Shown here in pieces: positions 5,232 through 6,472 of a DNA stretch of 6,472 nt. The translations under genes and the position numbers were made by a program. Origin of the DNA: Flavobacteriales bacterium UBA5871 (GTDB taxonomy: Bacteria; Bacteroidota; Bacteroidia; Flavobacteriales_D; Crocinitomicaceae); NCBI GenBank assembly GCA_002432085.1, contig DJFN01000230.1, forward strand, positions 6,155-12,626. Reading direction: 5' to 3'. Position 1 is the first letter of the stretch. Every line of letters starts with the position of its first letter. Under the pieces are notes generated by a model. That model had not been told where the DNA came from. It made no database searches and worked only from the letters and a program-made list of their open reading frames with translations.

Positions 5232-6472
5232 GTAATTGCAACGAGATAGCAGAGGTTCTGAAAAGGAACGGACTGGATCAGTCGATGCGTTACGATCGTG
5301 CGCTCGACCCGGAAAACCTGAAGCTGATGGGCTTCGGTCTGGAAGAATGGCTGAAATTCGCCTACAATTTCGCGAAAGACGTCAACTACTTTAATGAGCA
5401 GGACGACCGCTTCGCAGATGGCGACTGGCAGGATTTCTTCCCGGACTTCAACACTATTAAAACGCTGCTCGACGACCTCGAAGACAGCGATAAATTAACA
5501 CCGCACCTGACATTGTTCGTGTGCTTTCTACAGCTGATCTCGAAATCGACAGACCGATTGAACGGCTTTACCAGGCGCCACCTCGATTTTTACTATTCCG
5601 AGGTATTACAGCTGGACCATCTGCCGGAAGAACCGGACAGTGTGAACGTCATTTTCGAACTGGCGCGTGCGTTCGTACAGGAGAAAATTCCTGTGGGGAC
5701 AGAGCTGGACGCCGGCAAGGATCTCACCGACAAAACCCGCGTTTACGCGTTGAAAGACGAAGTGGTCTTCAACCAGGCGAAAGTGGGAGCGGTGAAAACC
5801 GTTTACAATGCACCGAATGCGCCGGTTAATGGCAGCTATGCACTGCGATCGGCTTCCGAAGCGTCGACTTATGACGGTGCCGGAGCGGCATTTCCCGGCG
5901 ACGATACCACGTGGTATCCGTTTGGCTATGCCGGAACGCCGGATTCACGCCCGCTGCAATCACAAGCGAGAGTTGGTTTTGCCGTTGCATCGCACACGCT
6001 TGCATTGTCGGAAGGAAAACGCCAGGTCGTTATACAAGCCCTGTTTTCGGGCGCTTTGCCAACACTTACGGCGGCATCGGAAGATACTTCACTGATATCC
6101 GTTTATTACACCGGTCCGAAAGGCTGGGTGGGACCGCTTTCGCCGTCAACGGGAACGATCACGATCAACGAGAACACTGGCGCGCCGCAAAACTACACAA
6201 CGGGATTGAACGGACAGTGGCTGACCATTTGCATGGAGCTGCAAGCCGAACAGGAAGCCGTTGTGGGCTATAATGCGGCGCTTCACGGCGGCAATTATAC
6301 GACGAGCGATCCGCTTTTCCGCTTCGAAGTGGCGACAGACCAGCTGGGCGGCTACGACATTTACCGACTGTTTTCACAACCCGTTACGGATCTCAAGGTA
6401 AAAGTGAATGTCACCGATATGCGGGCGTTGACCATCGAAAACGACACCGGAACGCTGAATGTGAAGAAGCCG
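5228..6472 (+). CDS. Large baseplate wedge protein, Afp11 position (baseplate J/gp6-like), 3' end outside window
   Basis: The frame starts at the ATG in the ATGA overlap with the gp25-like gene and stays open for 415 codons to the window edge. The N-terminus (about 1-130) is mostly helical and acidic: LKLMGFGLEEWLKFAYNFAK (31-50), VNYFNEQDDRFADGDWQDFF (52-71), LTPHLTLFVCFLQLISKS (90-107), RRHLDFYYSEVLQL (116-129). A beta-rich part follows: VNVIFELARAFVQEKIPVGT (139-158), KTRVYALKDEVVFNQAKVGA (169-188), and later GGNYTTSDPLFRFEV (354-368). This resembles the long Bacteroidota proteins annotated as baseplate J-like in the place of Afp11/Pvc11; together with gp25 they build the baseplate wedge. 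The J-like domain itself is not identifiable here and may lie beyond the edge. The family call rests on position and general resemblance; that it is a real gene is near certain. Confidence 0.87.
   Translation, partial: MSNCNEIAEVLKRNGLDQSMRYDRALDPENLKLMGFGLEEWLKFAYNFAKDVNYFNEQDDRFADGDWQDFFPDFNTIKTLLDDLEDSDKLTPHLTLFVCFLQLISKSTDRLNGFTRRHLDFYYSEVLQLDHLPEEPDSVNVIFELARAFVQEKIPVGTELDAGKDLTDKTRVYALKDEVVFNQAKVGAVKTVYNAPNAPVNGSYALRSASEASTYDGAGAAFPGDDTTWYPFGYAGTPDSRPLQSQARVGFAVASHTLALSEGKRQVVIQALFSGALPTLTAASEDTSLISVYYTGPKGWVGPLSPSTGTITINENTGAPQNYTTGLNGQWLTICMELQAEQEAVVGYNAALHGGNYTTSDPLFRFEVATDQLGGYDIYRLFSQPVTDLKVKVNVTDMRALTIENDTGTLNVKKP

Noticed and set aside
5521..6273. Three short + strand frames (5521-5829, 5808-6095, 5911-6273) in the last kilobase
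   Set aside because: They are out-of-frame shadows of the single open frame from 5228 to the window end, which has a coherent protein sequence.

Overview
The window lies inside a structural operon for a phage-tail-like contractile injection system, most likely of the extracellular type (eCIS; relatives are AFP of Serratia, PVC of Photorhabdus, MAC of Pseudoalteromonas and the Bacteroidota eCIS). All genes are on the + strand and are packed head to tail with junctions from a 4-base overlap to a 37-base gap. Both ends of the window cut a gene.

Layout: (1) the C-terminal 309 residues of a tail sheath protein (5' end missing); (2) a 37-base AT-rich gap, the longest in the window; (3) a main inner-tube protein of the T4 gp19 type; (4) a second, diverged tube paralogue (Afp5 position); (5) a 50-residue protein in the Afp6 position, resembling the DUF5908 group; (6) a LysM-ended baseplate hub protein (Afp7 type); (7) a VgrG-like central spike (Afp8 type); (8) a PAAR spike tip; (9) a gp25-type baseplate wedge protein (Afp9 type); (10) the first 415 codons of a large baseplate protein in the Afp11 position, running off the 3' end. 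The last frame is fully open from 5228 to 6472.

How they work together: the sheath surrounds a tube of stacked hexamers. The tube stands on the LysM hub protein and the trimeric spike, and the spike carries the PAAR cone. The gp25 and Afp11-type proteins form the wedges that lock the sheath until the particle meets its target. Sheath contraction then drives tube and spike through a membrane. The window shows no toxin, tail fibre, tape measure, AAA+ ATPase or terminator protein; in known clusters these usually lie further downstream.

Organism: probably Bacteroidota (Cytophagia or Chitinophagia-like). The grounds are the absence of convincing Shine-Dalgarno sequences before any start, AT-rich start contexts, the DUF5908-like small gene and the protein style. 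Base composition looks near 50% GC by eye. The genus cannot be told from the sequence alone. I see no RNA gene, insertion sequence, CRISPR array or convincing terminator, and no gene-free stretch over 300 bases.
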